64,000 bases of DNA from an uncultured Caulobacterales bacterium (GCA_903840435.1 CAIMFV010000010.1:62001-126000), one strand, 5' to 3'; counted from the first letter of the stretch, positions 9,415 through 19,578 are shown. The notes: generated by a model not told the origin, from the sequence alone. Translations and numbers: made by a program.

Positions 9415-12258
9415 TCAGCGGGCCAAGCTGGCGCGGACCTTTTGCCGCTGCGGGCGCAAGGGCTGCGGCCCTGTATCGCCGGGGTCTTCGAGGACCTTGA
9501 TCAGGGCGGCGCGCAGCGCCGTGATCCGGTCGGGATCGTCAAACTTGCCGCCGTCAATTTCGGTCACATAAAAGGCGTCGACCGCGCGTTCGCCATAGCA
9601 ATCAATATGGGCCGATTGGATGGTCAGACCTGACGCAGCAAGGGTTTGGGCCAAAGCCTGCAAGAGACCGGGCCGGTCATGGCCTGACACATCAACCACC
9701 GTCGCCTGTTCAGAGGCTGAATTGTCGATGCTAACCGAGGTTGAAACCGCGAAGGCTGCGGTGCGCGTGCCATCGCCGCGGCGCAAGGTTTCCTGGCGCG
9801 GTGTTTCGCCCCGGCCGACAGCTTCCAACATGGCGGTCAGACGAATTTGGGCCTGTGGGTGGTCGCAGCCATAGGGACCGCCTGCCGCGTCTTGCACCAG
9901 AAAAACGTCAAGGGCCTGTCCGTCTGAAGTGGTGAAGATGCGCGCGCCGACCACATTGGCGCCCACCGACGCGATCACGCCCGCCAGATCGGCGAAAAGT
10001 CCTCGGCGGTCGGGCGCTGAAACGCTGATTTCGGCCACAGGCGCATCTCGCCGGATTTCCGCCGCTGCAGCCGCCCCGCCCTGATGCCGCGCCCGCTGCA
10101 AAAGCCGAAAATATTTCTCCTGCTCGTCGGCGGCGAAATTGGTGAAATAGGCATCTTCCATGGTGGCGATGAAGCCGCTGACCTCGTCGCCCAAGCGCGT
10201 GGAAAGCTTTTCGCGCGCCGCATCGGCCAGCCCACGACGACCGCTTTCCGCCGCATCGGCACCACGCCCGCCCCGGAATACCGCTTCGGTGGCGGCATAA
10301 AGCTCGCGCAGTAGCTGCCCCTTCCAGCCATTCCAAACCCCAGGCCCGACAGCGCGAATGTCGCAGACCGTCAGGATTAAGAGCAGCCGCAAGCGCTCTG
10401 GGTTCTGCACAATGGCGGCAAAGTCCGCCACCGTGCGCGGATCACCGACATCGCGCTTTTGGGCATAGTCGGACATGATCAGGTGATGTTCCACCAGCCA
10501 GGCGACGAGATCGATCCGCCCGTCCGCCAGACCCATGCGTTCACAAACCGCGCGCGCCGCACGGGCGCCCGCCAATTCCTGACCCCCCTCCCCGCCCTTG
10601 CCGGTATCGTGCAGCAGCATGGCGAGAAAAAGCGCCTCGCGGTCCTCGACCAATGGCGCCACCGAAACCGCCACCGGGTGGTCATCCGCCAACTTGCCAG
10701 CCAAAATATCAGCCATAAAGCCAACGGCGCGCAGGGTGTGTTCGTCCACCGTATAGGAGTGGTACATGTTGAACTGCATCTGGGCGACGATCCGACCGAA
10801 TTCCGGCACGAAGCGTCCCAAAACCCCTGCCTCGTTCATCAAGGACAAGGTGCGATAGGTGGCTCTGCCACTGGCCAAGATCGCGAGGAATTCAGCCGCC
10901 GCTGTGGCATCACGGCGCATGCGGGGCGTGATGAGGTTTAAGCTACGCGAGGCCATCGAAAAGGCATCGGGATGGAGATTAAGGCCCGACTGGTCGACGG
11001 CGCGAAACAGCCGCAAGAGATTGATCGGGTCGTCCGAAAACACCCGGTCAGAGGCAAGATTGAGCCGACCTGCATCTTCTACAAAGCCCGGGGCCACCGC
11101 CCGGCGGCCCGCGCGAAGCTTGAGCGGCAACAGGCGGGCAATGCCTTGCGGGTGCCTTTCCAACTCCTCGGCTTCGAGCTTGGCGCAAAAGACGCGGGTC
11201 AAGGCGCCCACCTCTTTGGCGATCAGGAAATAGCGACGCATGAAGCGCTCGACGCCGGTTTCCAGGGTCACGCCCTCACCATCGGCGCCGCTGCGATCAA
11301 GATAGCCCATGCGGCGGGCAATTTCGGGCTGGAGGTCGAATGACAACCGCTCTTCGGCCCGACCGGTGGCATAGTGCAGGTGGGCACGCACCGCCCACAA
11401 GAAGTCAAAAGCCCGGATGAAGGCCCGCACCTCGCGCGGTGTAAACTGCTCCAAGCGGACAATTTCTGTCGGGCGTTCCGCCGGGTGAAGATATTGGGCG
11501 ATCCAGAACAAGGTGTTGAGGTCGCGTAGCGCGCCCTTGCCTTCCTTAACATTGGGCTCGACCAGATAACGGGAAGCGCCCGCCCGCGCATGACGCTCGT
11601 CGCGCTCTTTCAATTTGGCGGCGACAAATTCGGGTCCGGTGCCATCGCACACTTCGCGGCGAAACCGCTTTAACAGGTCCTTCGACAGAGCTTCGTCGCC
11701 ACTCAGGTGACGGGCTTCCAAGATCGCTGTGCGGATGGTGAAATCCTCGCGCGACAGTCTGAGACATTCCTCGACGGTTCGAGAGGCGTGGCCCACCTTG
11801 AAGCCGAGATCCCAGAGCGCATAGAGCATATATTCGATGACGCTCTCGGCGAATGGCGTCTGCTTGTAGGGGCGCAGGAATAAGAGGTCGACATCGGAGA
11901 AGGGCGCCAAGGCGCCACGGCCATAGCCGCCCACCGCCAGCAAGGCCAAGCGCTCACCCTCCGTCGGATTGCGGGCGCGGAAAATGTGAACTGTGGTGAA
12001 GTCGAACAGGGCGGTGATGACTTCGTCAGCGACCCGGGACAGGATTTGCGCCGTCTCAATGCCGCTCGCGCCGTTTTCCAGCCGTTCCTTGGCGATCATC
12101 CGACCGCGAAACAGTGCTGCCTTCAAAACATCGAGCGCGCGGGCCCGTTGTTCCGCCTCATCGCCCAAGGCGTCAAGGGCGGCGGCGGTAAGCTGGGCCC
12201 GCAGCCGCAGACCATCGACCACATATTCAATGCGTGTTGGACGAAGGCGTCTGACCAT
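9415..12258 (-). CDS. glnD: [Protein-PII] uridylyltransferase GlnD
   Basis: GlnD is the bifunctional nitrogen sensor that uridylylates PII proteins when glutamine is low and removes UMP when it is high. The 947-residue product has the nucleotidyltransferase motif GGYGRGALAPFSDVDLLFL near residues 105-125. An HD hydrolase domain (LLHDTGKGGEGG) follows in the middle, with two C-terminal ACT domains (EISVSAPDRRGLFADLAGV and TVVDVSGHDRPGLLQALAQ). A GTG lies one codon upstream at 12261; the ATG at 12258 has better spacing from AAGG. It follows mutS, the usual neighbour in this class. Confidence 0.97.
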   Translation of the reverse strand: MVRRLRPTRIEYVVDGLRLRAQLTAAALDALGDEAEQRARALDVLKAALFRGRMIAKERLENGASGIETAQILSRVADEVITALFDFTTVHIFRARNPTEGERLALLAVGGYGRGALAPFSDVDLLFLRPYKQTPFAESVIEYMLYALWDLGFKVGHASRTVEECLRLSREDFTIRTAILEARHLSGDEALSKDLLKRFRREVCDGTGPEFVAAKLKERDERHARAGASRYLVEPNVKEGKGALRDLNTLFWIAQYLHPAERPTEIVRLEQFTPREVRAFIRAFDFLWAVRAHLHYATGRAEERLSFDLQPEIARRMGYLDRSGADGEGVTLETGVERFMRRYFLIAKEVGALTRVFCAKLEAEELERHPQGIARLLPLKLRAGRRAVAPGFVEDAGRLNLASDRVFSDDPINLLRLFRAVDQSGLNLHPDAFSMASRSLNLITPRMRRDATAAAEFLAILASGRATYRTLSLMNEAGVLGRFVPEFGRIVAQMQFNMYHSYTVDEHTLRAVGFMADILAGKLADDHPVAVSVAPLVEDREALFLAMLLHDTGKGGEGGQELAGARAARAVCERMGLADGRIDLVAWLVEHHLIMSDYAQKRDVGDPRTVADFAAIVQNPERLRLLLILTVCDIRAVGPGVWNGWKGQLLRELYAATEAVFRGGRGADAAESGRRGLADAAREKLSTRLGDEVSGFIATMEDAYFTNFAADEQEKYFRLLQRARHQGGAAAAAEIRRDAPVAEISVSAPDRRGLFADLAGVIASVGANVVGARIFTTSDGQALDVFLVQDAAGGPYGCDHPQAQIRLTAMLEAVGRGETPRQETLRRGDGTRTAAFAVSTSVSIDNSASEQATVVDVSGHDRPGLLQALAQTLAASGLTIQSAHIDCYGERAVDAFYVTEIDGGKFDDPDRITALRAALIKVLEDPGDTGPQPLRPQRQKVRASLAR

Positions 12259-12370
12259 CACATGACCTTAGCGCAGTTTCGGAGCAAGAAGACTACCGGT
12301 TGGACGTAGAGAAAGCGCTAATGCTTGTTCAGGGTTGGGTCATGTCCGATTTCGTCGGATTGAGCGACAC

Positions 12371-15082
12371 CTAATTCAACAGCGCCTTCAAGTGGTAAAG
12401 CATTTCGAGCGCCTCGCGCGGCGACATGGCGTCGACGTCAAGCCGTTGGACCGCAGCGTCCACCGGTGAGGGCTTGACCTCAATTCCCACCGGGCGGGCG
12501 GCGAATAGTGGCAGAGCCTCCAAACGGTCTGGCGAGTTTTTATCCGCCTCCAGCCGATCCAAAACCTCGCGTGCGCGCGTCACCACGGCGGCGGGAACCC
12601 CCGCCAACCGCGCCACCTGCACGCCATAGGAGCGGTCTGCCGCACCGGGTGCGGCTTCGTGCAGGAAGACAAGCTCGCCATTCCACTCCTTGGCGCGCAT
12701 CGACAAATTGCCAACCGAGGCCAGTCTTTGCTCCAGTTGGGCGAGCTCGTGATAATGGGTGGCGAACAGTGTCCGACAGCGGTTGATGTCGTGGAGCGCT
12801 TCTGCCGTTGCCCAGGCGATGGCCAGCCCGTCATAGGTGGCCGTGCCGCGTCCAATTTCATCGAGCACCACAAAGGACTGCGACGTCGCTTGGTTGAGGA
12901 TGGCGGCGGTCTCGACCATCTCCATCATGAAGGTTGAACGCCCCCGGGCCAAATCATCGCCCGCGCCGACGCGACTGAACAGGCGGTCGACAATTCCCAG
13001 TCGAAACCGGCGCGCGGGCACAAAGACCCCGGCTTGCGCCATAATGACCAGCAAGGCGTTTTGGCGCAGAAAGGTCGACTTGCCTGCCATGTTCGGGCCT
13101 GTGACCACGCACAGGCGCGGATGGGCTTGGCCCGCGCCATCAAGCCGACAATCATTGGGCGTGAAGGGCGCACCCGCCTTGCGCACCGCAGCCTCAACCA
13201 CGACATGGCGCGCGCCCTCAACCTCAAAGACCGTGGTCGGTTCGAGCTCTGGCCGGATAGCGCCTGCCTCTTCAGCCCACTCGGCGAACGCGGCTGACAC
13301 ATCCAAAACCGCTAAGGCCTGGGCGGCGTCGCGCACCGCGCTCGCAAGACCATTCACCTCGTCACGAAACGCCTCAAACAGCTCCACCTCCATCGCCAAG
13401 GCGCGGTCGGCGGCCTGGGTGATCTTGGCGTCGAGATCGGCGAGTTCGCCAGTGGTGAAGCGCACCTGGTTTGCGGTGGTCTGCCGGTGAATATAGCGGG
13501 TGGAGAGGGGCGGCCGCATCAGGCTCTCCGCCTGCTTGGCGGTGGCGTCGATGAAATAGCCAAGCACCGCATTGTGGCGGATTTTCAAGCTTAAGCCGGT
13601 TTCGGATTGGATCTGGCTCTCAAGCGCTGCCACGATGCGGCGGCTCTCATCACGCAGGCTGCGGGTCTGATCAAGCTCGGGACGATAGCCCCTGGCAATG
13701 AAGCCGCCGTCGCGCGCCAAGAGTGGCAATTCAGCTTCAAGGCCCTGTTCAAGGCGCTGGGCCAAGGCATCCAAGTCAGGCCGTTGCGCCAAACTCAAGC
13801 TCGCCAATGCCCGGCCGATCTCTTCGGGAAGCGGCGTCAGTCCGTCACCAATCCTGGCGAAAAGGGCGCACACTGCGCTGCCAATTCGCAAGCCTTGGGC
13901 CACGCCGCCGAGGTCGCGCGGGCCTCCGCGCGCGAGGGCCAAGCGGGCAAGGCATCGCGCCATATCCCCTGAGCCCTTAAGGGTTTGCCGCAGATCGCGC
14001 CTCAGGTCTGGGTGGTCAAGAAACAGCTGAATCGAGTCGAATCTGGTCGTAATTTGATCAATGTTGATCAATGGTCGCGCCAATCGGTCATTCAGGAGCC
14101 GCGCGCCGGGCGCGGTGACCGTTCGATCAAGGGCTGCGGCCAGGGAGCCGTCGCGGGCGCCTGACTGAGTCCGGTCGATCTCTAAGCTCGCGCGGGTCGC
14201 AGGGTCTATGGCTAGGGTCTCGGCGGCGGCGGCGCGCCTCGGCGGCGCGAGTGCAGGCGGTCGACCCGCCTGGGTGAGCTCGAGGTGGGCGGCGATCAGG
14301 CCGAGCGCCAAGCGTTCAGCGGTGCTGAGGTCGCCAAAGCCGTCCAGGGTGGCGACGCCGTAAAGCCGCAAGAGCCTGGCCTCGGCCGCGACAGTGTCAG
14401 TGCCGCCCGGCATGGGCTGAACCAGCGCGCCGGTTCCTCGCAAGGCGTCGATCAGCGCCCCATCGGCGAACAGCCGATCTTGCACCAAGATTTCGCTTGG
14501 GCGCAGCGCTGTGGCCAAGGGCCCAAGCTCGCTCGTGGGCAGATGGAAAACCAAGACTTCGCCGGTAGAAAGGTCCGCTGCCGCGAGCGCGGCGTGGCCC
14601 GCCCGCTCAGCGACGCCCGCCAGCCAATTGGCGCCCCGCGCGTCGAGGAGTGCGTCCTCGGTCAGCGTGCCCGGCGTGACGACGCGGACAATGTCGCGGC
14701 GAACAATTGCCTTGGAGCCGCGCTTCCGGGCCTCGGCGGGGTCTTCCATCTGCTCACAGACAGCGACCCGAAAGCCTGCGCGGATCAGCTTGGCCAGATA
14801 GCCTTCCGCCGCATGGGCGGGCACGCCCGCCATGGGGATATCTTGTCCACCATGCTTGCCGCGATAGGTGAGCGTAATGCCAATCGCCTCAGCCGCTTGG
14901 CGCGCATCATCAAAGAACAGCTCGTAGAAATCGCCCATGCGAAAGAAAATCAGGGCGTCCGGATGACGGGCCTTGGCATCAAAATATTGCTGCATCACCG
15001 GCGTGGCGCCGGTGGCGTCAAGGCGCCCGCCCGGTTCGTCCGCTTTGGAGGGGTCTTGAGAGACGGGAGCGTCGCGCCGCAT
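12371..15082 (-). CDS. mutS: DNA mismatch repair protein MutS
   Basis: MutS binds base mismatches and recruits MutL. The 903-residue protein has the N-terminal mismatch-recognition motif FFRMGDFYELFFDDA, with the conserved F-x-E pair that stacks on the mismatch. Connector, lever and clamp regions follow, then the C-terminal ATPase with Walker A TGPNMAGKSTFLRQ, Walker B SFVVLDEIGRGT and the ATHYHELAQLE block. The start overlaps the gshB stop by one base (TGATG). A 112-base gap separates it from glnD downstream, and I saw only a weak 5-bp hairpin there. Confidence 0.98.
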   Translation of the reverse strand: MRRDAPVSQDPSKADEPGGRLDATGATPVMQQYFDAKARHPDALIFFRMGDFYELFFDDARQAAEAIGITLTYRGKHGGQDIPMAGVPAHAAEGYLAKLIRAGFRVAVCEQMEDPAEARKRGSKAIVRRDIVRVVTPGTLTEDALLDARGANWLAGVAERAGHAALAAADLSTGEVLVFHLPTSELGPLATALRPSEILVQDRLFADGALIDALRGTGALVQPMPGGTDTVAAEARLLRLYGVATLDGFGDLSTAERLALGLIAAHLELTQAGRPPALAPPRRAAAAETLAIDPATRASLEIDRTQSGARDGSLAAALDRTVTAPGARLLNDRLARPLINIDQITTRFDSIQLFLDHPDLRRDLRQTLKGSGDMARCLARLALARGGPRDLGGVAQGLRIGSAVCALFARIGDGLTPLPEEIGRALASLSLAQRPDLDALAQRLEQGLEAELPLLARDGGFIARGYRPELDQTRSLRDESRRIVAALESQIQSETGLSLKIRHNAVLGYFIDATAKQAESLMRPPLSTRYIHRQTTANQVRFTTGELADLDAKITQAADRALAMEVELFEAFRDEVNGLASAVRDAAQALAVLDVSAAFAEWAEEAGAIRPELEPTTVFEVEGARHVVVEAAVRKAGAPFTPNDCRLDGAGQAHPRLCVVTGPNMAGKSTFLRQNALLVIMAQAGVFVPARRFRLGIVDRLFSRVGAGDDLARGRSTFMMEMVETAAILNQATSQSFVVLDEIGRGTATYDGLAIAWATAEALHDINRCRTLFATHYHELAQLEQRLASVGNLSMRAKEWNGELVFLHEAAPGAADRSYGVQVARLAGVPAAVVTRAREVLDRLEADKNSPDRLEALPLFAARPVGIEVKPSPVDAAVQRLDVDAMSPREALEMLYHLKALLN

Positions 15083-16041
15083 CAGGCCTCCGAGCTTGCG
15101 ATCTTTCGCTTGGCCTCAATCGCATCCCACATCAGCGCCGTGGCGTCGACGCCGGAAAACCGCTTCAGCTGCTGGGCCCCCGTCGGAGAGGTGACATTGA
15201 TCTCGGTGAGGTAGTCACCGATGACATCAATGCCGACAAAGAGGAGGCCGAGGGCCTTCAAGCTCGGGCCGATCTGGGCGCAAATCTCCTTGTCCCGTGC
15301 GGTCAGTTCCACCGCTTCGGCGCGACCGCCGACTCGCAGATTGGAGCGCACCTGACCGGTGGCCGGAACGCGGTTGACGGCGCCGACGGGTGTCCCATCG
15401 ATCAAAAGGATGCGCTTGTCTCCCGCCGAGACAGCCGGAAGAAAGGCTTGGCAGATGACCGGCTCCCGTCCCAAGGCGAAATGCAGTTCCAGGAGCGACT
15501 CAAGATTGGCGTCGTCTGGCTTCAGCCGCGCCACCCCGGAGCCGCCGCCGCCATAGAGGGGCTTTAGGATCATGTCGGGGTATCGCGTCCGAAAATCGGC
15601 GATGGCATCGGGGTCGCGGGTAATGAGGGTGGGCGGTTGCAGCCCTTCAAAATGGGTGACGAACAGCTTTTCCGGTGAATCCCGCACTGCCGAGGGCGCA
15701 TTGACCACCAAGGTCTTGGGGTGAATGTGATCTAAAATATGGGTGGCGGTGATATAGGCCAGATCAAAGGGCGGATCCTGGCGCATCAGCACCACATCCA
15801 TCTCGGCAAGATCGAGCACCTCGACCTCGCCTTCGCGGAAGGTCAGTTCAGCGCCTTCGCGGATTTCAAGGCTGCGCGCTGCCGCTGTCACACGGCCATC
15901 TTCCAATCGCAGCCGATCAGGTTGATAGGTCCACAAGCGGTGGCCACGCCAGCGGGCGTTCAGCGCCATCAGCACGGTTGTATCCGTCGTCGGATTGACA
16001 CCCGCAATGGGGTCCATCTGAATGGCGACCTTCAAGCCCAT
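15082..16041 (-). CDS. gshB: Glutathione synthetase
   Basis: GshB joins glycine to gamma-glutamylcysteine in an ATP-dependent step, the second reaction of glutathione synthesis. The 319-residue protein has the family start [22 protein letters not shown] and the ATP-grasp segments [17 protein letters not shown] and [18 protein letters not shown]. The glutathione/Mg end block [17 protein letters not shown] is also present. Length is normal. It is upstream of mutS and downstream of yraN on the minus strand. Confidence 0.97.
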   Translation of the reverse strand: MGLKVAIQMDPIAGVNPTTDTTVLMALNARWRGHRLWTYQPDRLRLEDGRVTAAARSLEIREGAELTFREGEVEVLDLAEMDVVLMRQDPPFDLAYITATHILDHIHPKTLVVNAPSAVRDSPEKLFVTHFEGLQPPTLITRDPDAIADFRTRYPDMILKPLYGGGGSGVARLKPDDANLESLLELHFALGREPVICQAFLPAVSAGDKRILLIDGTPVGAVNRVPATGQVRSNLRVGGRAEAVELTARDKEICAQIGPSLKALGLLFVGIDVIGDYLTEINVTSPTGAQQLKRFSGVDATALMWDAIEAKRKIASSEA

Positions 16042-16142
16042 GATCGGTTCTCCTCAAATCGCGGTGTCCCTCATCTAGAGGTTTTTGCGCCGGACGAAAG
16101 GGCTGACGGACGCTGCGGCCAATATAGGGGCGAAAGCGCCGG

Positions 16143-16559
16143 TCAAAGGTCGGGCCAAGCGCCTTCGATGTGGCGCGGCAGGCGTTTTGGCGCCAAGGCG
16201 ATCAGGTCAAGTCGGACCGCCAGAGCGTTCGCCCCCGCTTGTTTCGCCATCAGCCGCGCGGCAATCCCATCGCCTGCACGCCGCAATCGCGACAATTGAT
16301 CAGGACTAACAGCACTGATCGCCTCAGCCAGGGTCCGACGGCGCTTGACCTCCACCAGGATCAATATCGCGCCCTTGCGGGCCACCAGATCGATCTCGGC
16401 CTGAGGGGTACGATAGCGAAAGCCGATTATGCGCCAGCCCTTGGCCATGAGCCAGAAGGCGGCCACCCATTCGCCGCGCCGACCCGCGATCCGCGCCCTT
16501 TGTCCCCGGTTTTGCTTAAGGCTCTTTTGTGGCTTCAGGCCGACCTGCCCCCTGGTCAT
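16143..16559 (-). CDS. YraN/UPF0102 endonuclease-fold protein
   Basis: This 138-residue protein belongs to the UPF0102 (YraN) family, which has a restriction-endonuclease-like fold; its cellular role is not settled. The signature GEWVAAFWLMAKGWRIIGFRYRTPQAEIDLVARKG gives way to the nuclease-like EVKRRRTLAEA segment. The start overlaps the rsmI stop (ATGA). The rsmI-yraN-gshB order is conserved in alphaproteobacteria. The first 20 residues are basic and variable, so the start could lie slightly further in. Confidence 0.9.
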   Translation of the reverse strand: MTRGQVGLKPQKSLKQNRGQRARIAGRRGEWVAAFWLMAKGWRIIGFRYRTPQAEIDLVARKGAILILVEVKRRRTLAEAISAVSPDQLSRLRRAGDGIAARLMAKQAGANALAVRLDLIALAPKRLPRHIEGAWPDL

Positions 16560-17428
16560 TCTGTTTCTGGCTGCGGCGGCCGCAACAGCAGAGCACGGCG
16601 ATAGAGGTCCTTTCGACGTAGGCCAAAGGCCTTGGCGATTTCGGCGGCGGCCTCCGAGGGCGAGAGCCGGGTTAGCGCCGTTTGCAAGGCCTGGTCCACA
16701 TCGGCCTCAAGCGCAACTTCGTCTTGACCCGCGCCGACCAACACAACAATCTCGCCCTTGGGCGGCGCGCCGCGAAATCTGTCCGACAGCTCGCCAAGCC
16801 TTCCGCGAACAATGGTTTCATGAAGTTTCGTTAGCTCGCGCGCCACCACACCCGGTCGGTCGCCGAACATGTCGGACATGTCGTTCAAGCTGTCCGCAAG
16901 GCGCGGTCCGCTCTCATAAAAGATCAAGGTGGCGCGCACATTGGCCAGATCTTCAAAGGCGGTTCGGCGCGCTTGGGACTTGGGCGGTGGGAAGCCAGCA
17001 AAAAGGAAGCGGTCTGTGGCGAGACCAGAGACTGCCAAGGCCGCGAGGGCCGCCGAAGGGCCGGGCGCGGCGAAAATGTCGTGACCCTGCGCCGCAGCGG
17101 CGGCAACCAGACGGAACCCGGGATCAGAAATGAGGGGCGTTCCCGCGTCGCTGATCAGGGCGATGCGCTCGCCTGCCGCAAGGCGCGCCAAAATCTCGCC
17201 TCGGGCCGCTTCGTCCGAATGATCGTCATAGCGTCGCACCTTGGCCTTGATGTCATAGGCCGACAACAGCTTGGCCGCCACCCGCGTATCTTCCGCCGCC
17301 ACCAGATCGGCTGAATTTAAGATGTCGAGCGCTCGCAAGGTGATGTCGCGCAGGTTTCCGATGGGCGTGGCAACGATGTAGAGACCAGGCGCGAGGGGTT
17401 TGTCGCTGAGCGGCGGCGGGGGATGCAT
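16556..17428 (-). CDS. rsmI: 16S rRNA (cytidine-1402-2'-O)-methyltransferase
   Basis: RsmI 2'-O-methylates C1402 of 16S rRNA in the decoding centre, using S-adenosylmethionine. The 290-residue tetrapyrrole-methylase-fold protein starts with LYIVATPIGNLRDITLRAL at about residue 16 and has VAAEDTRV, the glycine-rich ISDAGTPLISDPGF loop and the FYESGPRLADSL segment. The C-terminal RsmI-specific extension (SPSEAAAEIAKAFGLRRKDLYRRAL) is complete. It is translationally coupled to yraN downstream. Confidence 0.96.
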   Translation of the reverse strand: MHPPPPLSDKPLAPGLYIVATPIGNLRDITLRALDILNSADLVAAEDTRVAAKLLSAYDIKAKVRRYDDHSDEAARGEILARLAAGERIALISDAGTPLISDPGFRLVAAAAAQGHDIFAAPGPSAALAALAVSGLATDRFLFAGFPPPKSQARRTAFEDLANVRATLIFYESGPRLADSLNDMSDMFGDRPGVVARELTKLHETIVRGRLGELSDRFRGAPPKGEIVVLVGAGQDEVALEADVDQALQTALTRLSPSEAAAEIAKAFGLRRKDLYRRALLLRPPQPETE

Positions 17429-17465
17429 CAGGAGATTAGAACGCCATTCGGTCTTCAGCGCAAAT

Positions 17466-18314
17466 CTAGGCCGCGACCTCGACCGCCTCTCGCCCCAACA
17501 TGGCGGCTTTGCGCGGCAGGCCCCAATGATAGCCCGTCAGGCGCCCGTCGCGAGACAGGGCGCGGTGGCAGGGGATAAGCCATGATATCGGATTGGCCCC
17601 AATCGCGGCTCCGACCGCGCGGTAGGCGCCGGGACTGCCCGCCCGACGGGCCACCTCGGCATAGGAGACGGTGGCTCCCTTGGGGATGGTCAACAGGGCC
17701 TTCCAAACCTGGACGCGAAAAGGCGGGCCGATGAGGACTAAGGGGGTTGGCTTCGGATTGGGTCCGAAAATCTGATCGCTATAGCGCTGCGCCACGGCAT
17801 CATCGTCGCGCCATGTGGCAGCAGGCCATCGTGCCTTTAGGTCTTGCGCCGCGTGGACATCGCCTGGCGTGCAGAAGCCCAGCCCGGCAAGGCCCCGATC
17901 CGTCGTGGCGAAAACGCCTTGGCCGAACGGGGTCGGCGCCCGGCCCAACGTCATGTCAAGACCTTCGCCGCGTCGCCGCGCTTCGCCGGGGGTCATGCGC
18001 TCCTGGGCGATGAAGAGATCATGGAGCCGTGAAGGGCCAGAAAGGCCAATATCAAACGCTGCCTCAAGCACGCTTGCGCCCTCAGCCAGAGCGCGGCGCG
18101 CTTCGGCATGGGCGATGGCGGCCATAAAGGCCTTTGGGCTGACGCCCGCCCAACGGGTAAATATCCTTTGGAAATGAAATGATGACAGGCCGACCTGCTC
18201 GGCGATCTCGTCCAAGGCCGGGCGCTCGCGCCAATGCTCAGCCAGCCATGCTAAGACGGCCTCCATCCGCTGATAATCGGCGCATTGTTCGTCGAGAGAC
18301 ACTAGGGGCTCCAT
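17466..18314 (-). CDS. AraC-type regulator fused to O6-methylguanine-DNA methyltransferase
   Basis: This 282-residue protein joins an AraC-type double helix-turn-helix (residues about 20-115, with ALDEIAEQVGLSSFHFQRIF) to a C-terminal alkyltransferase domain whose acceptor cysteine is C249 in the PCHR motif. It thus lacks the N-terminal phosphotriester-sensing zinc domain of E. coli Ada, whose methylated cysteine switches on ada transcription. It should repair O6-methylguanine; its mode as a transcription factor is unclear. The ATG at 18314 is used because the 80 codons upstream are low-complexity and unlike any Ada N-terminus. It might be annotated as ada or as Ada-like ogt. Confidence 0.88.
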   Translation of the reverse strand: MEPLVSLDEQCADYQRMEAVLAWLAEHWRERPALDEIAEQVGLSSFHFQRIFTRWAGVSPKAFMAAIAHAEARRALAEGASVLEAAFDIGLSGPSRLHDLFIAQERMTPGEARRRGEGLDMTLGRAPTPFGQGVFATTDRGLAGLGFCTPGDVHAAQDLKARWPAATWRDDDAVAQRYSDQIFGPNPKPTPLVLIGPPFRVQVWKALLTIPKGATVSYAEVARRAGSPGAYRAVGAAIGANPISWLIPCHRALSRDGRLTGYHWGLPRKAAMLGREAVEVAA

Positions 18315-18396
18315 TCGCGTCCATCCTGGCCGGGCACATCCTGACCCTTGGCTATCAGGTTTTGGCTGTCCGCGCCGCCCGGTTCTTGCTTTCGCG

Positions 18397-18873
18397 TCAG
18401 GCGCCTCGCACTGCGCCACGGGCCAAGGCGAGCGCGGCTTCGATTTCGGCGAACAAGGCATGTCGGGCAGCGCCGCCGAGCTGTCCGCCAATTTCTTGGC
18501 GACGGCCAGAGCTGACCAGTGACAGTTTCGGCAGGTCCGGATTGGCGGTCTCACATTCCAGTCGGGTGAAAATTGGCGCGGTCGACCAAACCAAAACCCC
18601 CGCCGCTGTGCGCACCTCCACCCGGTCGAGGTCTATGGTCAAGACCTCGGTCAAGCGCTGGCGGCGGCGCTCCAAGACGCGAAAAGCGATCATCACCCCG
18701 ACGAGATCCAGGCCGAGAAACAGGGGAATGGGATAGGCGCCGATGGATACGAGAAAGACTGCAGTGATGAGATTGGCCAGCGCAACCGCGATGATCACCC
18801 TGCGGACGCCATTGGGGCTGAGCGAGCGATTGGGCTCAATCCGTTTTTCCAGGTAGAAGGGCGAAGGGATCAT
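18397..18873 (-). CDS. DUF2244 membrane protein
   Basis: This 158-residue protein belongs to the DUF2244 family, whose function is unknown. It has a short N-terminal segment (FYLEKRIEPNRSLSPNGVRRV), two closely spaced membrane helices (about residues 25-65) and a cytosolic domain rich in charged residues. The ATG at 18873 is preferred because homologues begin with a similar PNRSL segment. The gene diverges from nth, only 66 bases away, so both probably share a promoter region. In other genomes DUF2244 genes often lie near cytochrome oxidase or nth genes. Confidence 0.75.
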   Translation of the reverse strand: MIPSPFYLEKRIEPNRSLSPNGVRRVIIAVALANLITAVFLVSIGAYPIPLFLGLDLVGVMIAFRVLERRRQRLTEVLTIDLDRVEVRTAAGVLVWSTAPIFTRLECETANPDLPKLSLVSSGRRQEIGGQLGGAARHALFAEIEAALALARGAVRGA

Positions 18874-18939
18874 GCGGCCAAGCGGAAGCGGCGAACGGGG
18901 CCGATACCCCGCCTGCCGCGTCAAGATAGGGGTTTCTTC

Positions 18940-19575
18940 ATGCGCAAAAAAGAGCGGATCGCCGCCATCTTCACCCGGTTCGAAGTCGAGACCGCCCACC
19001 CCAAGACGGAGTTGCGGTACTTTTCGCCTTTCACCCTGGTCGCCGCCGTGGCGCTTTCAGCCCAGGCCACAGATGTCGGTGTGAACAAGGCGACAGAAAA
19101 ACTGTTTGCCGATGCACCGGACGCCGAAAGCATGGTCGCCTTGGGCCTTGAAGGCATTATGGAGCGCATCAAGACCATTGGCCTCTATCGCAACAAGGCG
19201 AAGAACCTGATCGCCATGTCGCAAATCATTATTGATCAATATAAGGGCGAACTGCCGCTCACGCGCGAAGCCCTCCAGTCTCTGCCCGGCGTCGGGCGAA
19301 AGACAGCCAGCGTCGTGCTCAATGAATTGGGCATTGAGCCAGCGATTGCGGTCGACACCCATGTGTTTCGCGTCGCCCATCGCCTGGACTTGTCGCGGGC
19401 GAAAACACCAGACGCTGTTGAACTGGATTTGACCGCCGCCATCCCAATGGCCTGGCTATCGCGCGCCCATCACTGGCTCATCCTGCATGGACGCTATGTT
19501 TGCCAAGCCCGCAAACCGCGCTGCGCGGCCTGTCTGATCGCTGATCTTTGCCCCTCGCGTCAGTCCGAGGTCTGA
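18940..19575 (+). CDS. nth: Endonuclease III
   Basis: Nth is a DNA glycosylase/AP lyase that removes oxidised pyrimidines. The 211-residue product has the helix-hairpin-helix LPGVGRKTA with catalytic K121 and the aspartate D139 in VDTHVFRVAHRL. The four [4Fe-4S] ligands are at C188, C195, C198 and C204, in the usual C-X6-C-X2-C-X5-C spacing. AGGGG lies seven bases before the ATG. The gene is divergent from the DUF2244 gene and convergent with parB, with a three-base gap. Confidence 0.98.
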   Translation: MRKKERIAAIFTRFEVETAHPKTELRYFSPFTLVAAVALSAQATDVGVNKATEKLFADAPDAESMVALGLEGIMERIKTIGLYRNKAKNLIAMSQIIIDQYKGELPLTREALQSLPGVGRKTASVVLNELGIEPAIAVDTHVFRVAHRLDLSRAKTPDAVELDLTAAIPMAWLSRAHHWLILHGRYVCQARKPRCAACLIADLCPSRQSEV

Positions 19576-19578
19576 GCC

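Noticed and set aside
12340-12370. Terminator after mutS
   Set aside because: Only a 5-bp TCCGA/TCGGA hairpin without a T-tract is present.
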